Shown here in pieces: positions 62,665 through 64,000 of a DNA stretch of 64,000 nucleotides. Numbering within the stretch: position 1 is the stretch's first letter; each line of letters begins with the position of its first letter. The stretch covers positions 317,734 through 381,733 of the forward strand of contig CAUYUJ010016283.1 of NCBI GenBank assembly GCA_963575745.1. Reading direction: 5' to 3'. The stretch comes from Prorocentrum cordatum. Its lineage: Eukaryota; Sar; Dinophyceae; Prorocentrales; Prorocentraceae. The translations under genes and the position numbers were made by a program. The notes beneath the pieces were generated by a model. It was not told the DNA's origin and ran no database searches. It saw only the letters and a program-made list of their open reading frames with translations.

Positions 62665-62860
62665 GATTGTCAACAAACTCGCATCCTTGCCTCCATAGCC
62701 CCCGCTTCCCGCCGCCGCCGCCAGGAGGACTCCTAAGGGGCAGGACCTTCAGATGACTCGGATTGAGGGTATGTACAGGGATGCTGCAGAGGAAAGGGGA
62801 TAGACCTTCAGAGGAGTCGAAATGGGCCCTTCAGGGAGTCCTGGGTGTCTTGGGTATCTT
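62665..62860. other. Unassigned spacer
   Basis: Upstream of the spliced-leader relic in the minus sense. Contains two related CCTTCAG(A/G) stretches (62,747 and 62,806). No promoter is recognisable. Confidence 0.45.
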
Positions 62861-62864
62861 GACT

Positions 62865-63110
62865 TAGGTTGTCACGTGGGTGTGGGTGTGGGTGTGGGCG
62901 TGCCTGCCTGCGGGTGCGGGTGCGGACGTGGATGTGGGCGTGGGCGCGTGTGCATGTGCGGATGTTGGTGTGGGCGAGGGTGTGGGCGTCGGCGTGGGTG
63001 TGGGCACGGGCGGGTGTGGGCGTGGGCGTTGGCGGGGCTGTGGGTGTAAGTGAGCGCGGGCGGAGGCGCGGGCGCCGGCGCGGGCACCAGCGCGGGGGTG
63101 GGCGAGGGCA
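62865..63110 (+). repeat. GTGGGC/GTGGGT hexanucleotide repeat
   Basis: About 240 bp of GTGGGCGTGGGT-type units drifting to GGGCGCGGGC. Cys/Gly/Arg or Pro/His/Thr frames are artefacts. Confidence 0.95.
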
Positions 63111-63420
63111 CCTGTCCCCCGACGCTGGCACTTTATCGCCATCAAGCGCGAGCCAGACTCCCAATGCACGGGGAGAACGCTGGCAGGTCGTGCGCACGCC
63201 GGAGAACGTGCGATACGATCATGAGCAGTCCAAAACAAACGTTGATCGGGAATTGGGGGTGAGATCCAAGTGAAACGGAAACCCCCCACCAGGAAATCGG
63301 TGTCGTGCTCGTGTCGTGCGCGCGGGCGAGGCGAAGCTGCGTGGGCGGGCAAGCGGCAAGCTGCGTGGGCGGGCAAGCGAAACTGGGCCGAATGATGCTG
63401 TGCCCCCCGGTTGGCCAGCG
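63111..63420. other. Unassigned spacer with short duplication
   Basis: AAGCTGCGTGGGCGGGCAAG and a second GCGTGGGCGGGCAAGCG follow one another at 63,336-63,379 (period about 22 bp). No gene. Confidence 0.6.
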
Positions 63421-63424
63421 GTGG

Positions 63425-63535
63425 ACGAGGGGTGACCCGATGGTGTCCACATGGTGTCCCGATGATGTCCACATGGTGCCTCGATGGTGCCCCGATGGTG
63501 TCCCGATGGTGCCCTGATGGTTTTCCCGATGGTGA
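63425..63535 (+). repeat. 12-bp minisatellite CCCGATGGTGTC
   Basis: About nine units such as CCGATGGTGTCC and ACATGGTGTCC. Confidence 0.9.
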
Positions 63536-63715
63536 GATCGATAGGTAAACAGATAGTGAAATCGATGGATAGTGAAACCGATCGATAGTGAGATCGATGG
63601 ATAGATAGTGGGATCGCTTGTGAGATGGACAGTGAGACCGATTGATAGTGTGACTGATAGATTGGTAGTAACCGATGGTGAGATACATCGTGAGATCAAT
63701 GAACAGATTTTCACT
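63536..63715 (+). repeat. GATCGATAGTGA minisatellite
   Basis: AT-rich units of the type GATCGATGGATAGTGA, AACCGATCGATAGTGA and ACTGATAGATTGGTAGT. Period 12-17 bp, sandwiched between two CCCGATGGTGTC arrays. Confidence 0.85.
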
Positions 63716-63719
63716 GCGG

Positions 63720-64000
63720 TGTCCAGATGGTGACCCGATGGTGTCCCAATGGTGTCCACATGGTGCCCCGATGGTGTCCTTATGGTATCCCGACGGTGCC
63801 CTGATGGTGTCCCAAGAGTGTCATTCATTTGCCCACGGAGTGTCTTCAGGTGCTCCTCCCGATGGTGTTTCGATGGTGTCCCGATGGTGTCCCGATGTTG
63901 CCACATGGTGCCCCGATGGTGTCCATATGGTATCCCGACGGTGCCCTGATGGTGTCCCAAGAGTGTCATTCACTTTCCCACACAGTGTCTTCCGGTGCTC
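63720..64000 (+). repeat. 145-bp tandem repeat containing 12-mers, truncated by window end
   Basis: CCCAAGAGTGTCATTCA at 63,811 recurs at 63,956, and CCCGACGGTGCCCTGATGGT just before each. Units comprise CCCGATGGTGTC 12-mers plus a ~45 bp non-repetitive part (ending GTGTCTTC then GGTGCTC). The second copy reaches base 64,000, so the array continues outside. Confidence 0.85.

Noticed and set aside
62640-62665. SL RNA gene
   Set aside because: The leader match is truncated at its 5' end and is followed by CTGCAG rather than a GT donor and Sm site.

Overview
The window is nuclear DNA from a dinoflagellate. Three observations support this. (1) At 62,644-62,659, read on the minus strand, there is an exact copy of the last 16 nt of the dinoflagellate trans-spliced leader, followed by a short open frame; this is the usual mark of a retroposed mature mRNA. 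(2) The Ty1/copia-like and LINE-like pol fragments resemble what I recall of retroelements in Symbiodinium-type genomes. (3) The rest is GC-rich, gene-poor DNA packed with microsatellites, minisatellites and diverged dispersed repeats. I cannot name the species. No intact host gene can be supported, and most long open frames are low-complexity or repeat-driven.

Layout. 1-5.6 kb: GC-rich DNA with a ~297 bp tandem duplication, the first foldback repeat, a 685 bp tandem duplication and copies of dispersed families B and C. 5.6-11.2 kb: mostly structureless DNA of lower GC, with a decayed LINE pol linker on the minus strand (7.55-8.02 kb), CA/CT arrays and copies of families B and D. 11.23-19.38 kb: a broken Ty1/copia-like LTR retrotransposon on the plus strand. 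It has diverged LTRs, a gag remnant, a SAP/FGKY-like region, and RT and RNase H remnants, and it is invaded by GGT and GA repeats; no integrase is visible. 19.4-25.4 kb: foldback repeats, TCC/GAT repeats and one unassigned frame (24.2-24.8 kb). 25.45-26.95 kb: a ~90 bp satellite of about 17 units. 27.7-28.8 kb: a 12-bp (CCCCACCACTGT-type) array flanked by inverted TTCGAA modules. 33.4-38.4 kb: LINE wreckage, with RT/connection/RNase H on the minus strand, an AP endonuclease domain on the plus strand and a coiled-coil piece on the minus strand. 39-54 kb: dispersed families A-G, minisatellite F and many CT/CA/TCC tracts. 54.4-61.8 kb: trinucleotide and ~110 bp repeats and a 365 bp higher-order repeat. 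61.8-64 kb: the spliced-leader relic and hexamer/12-mer arrays that run off the right edge.

Nothing here forms an operon or pathway. The most interesting theme is that several families of short (~110-210 bp) imperfect inverted repeats are scattered through the window. Family A has 8 copies and family B has 4; there is also a single element at 47.7 kb with ~42 bp terminal inverted repeats. They fold into long hairpins, and in some family A copies the two arms have changed together. They often sit next to one another. All repeat boundaries and identities were judged by eye.
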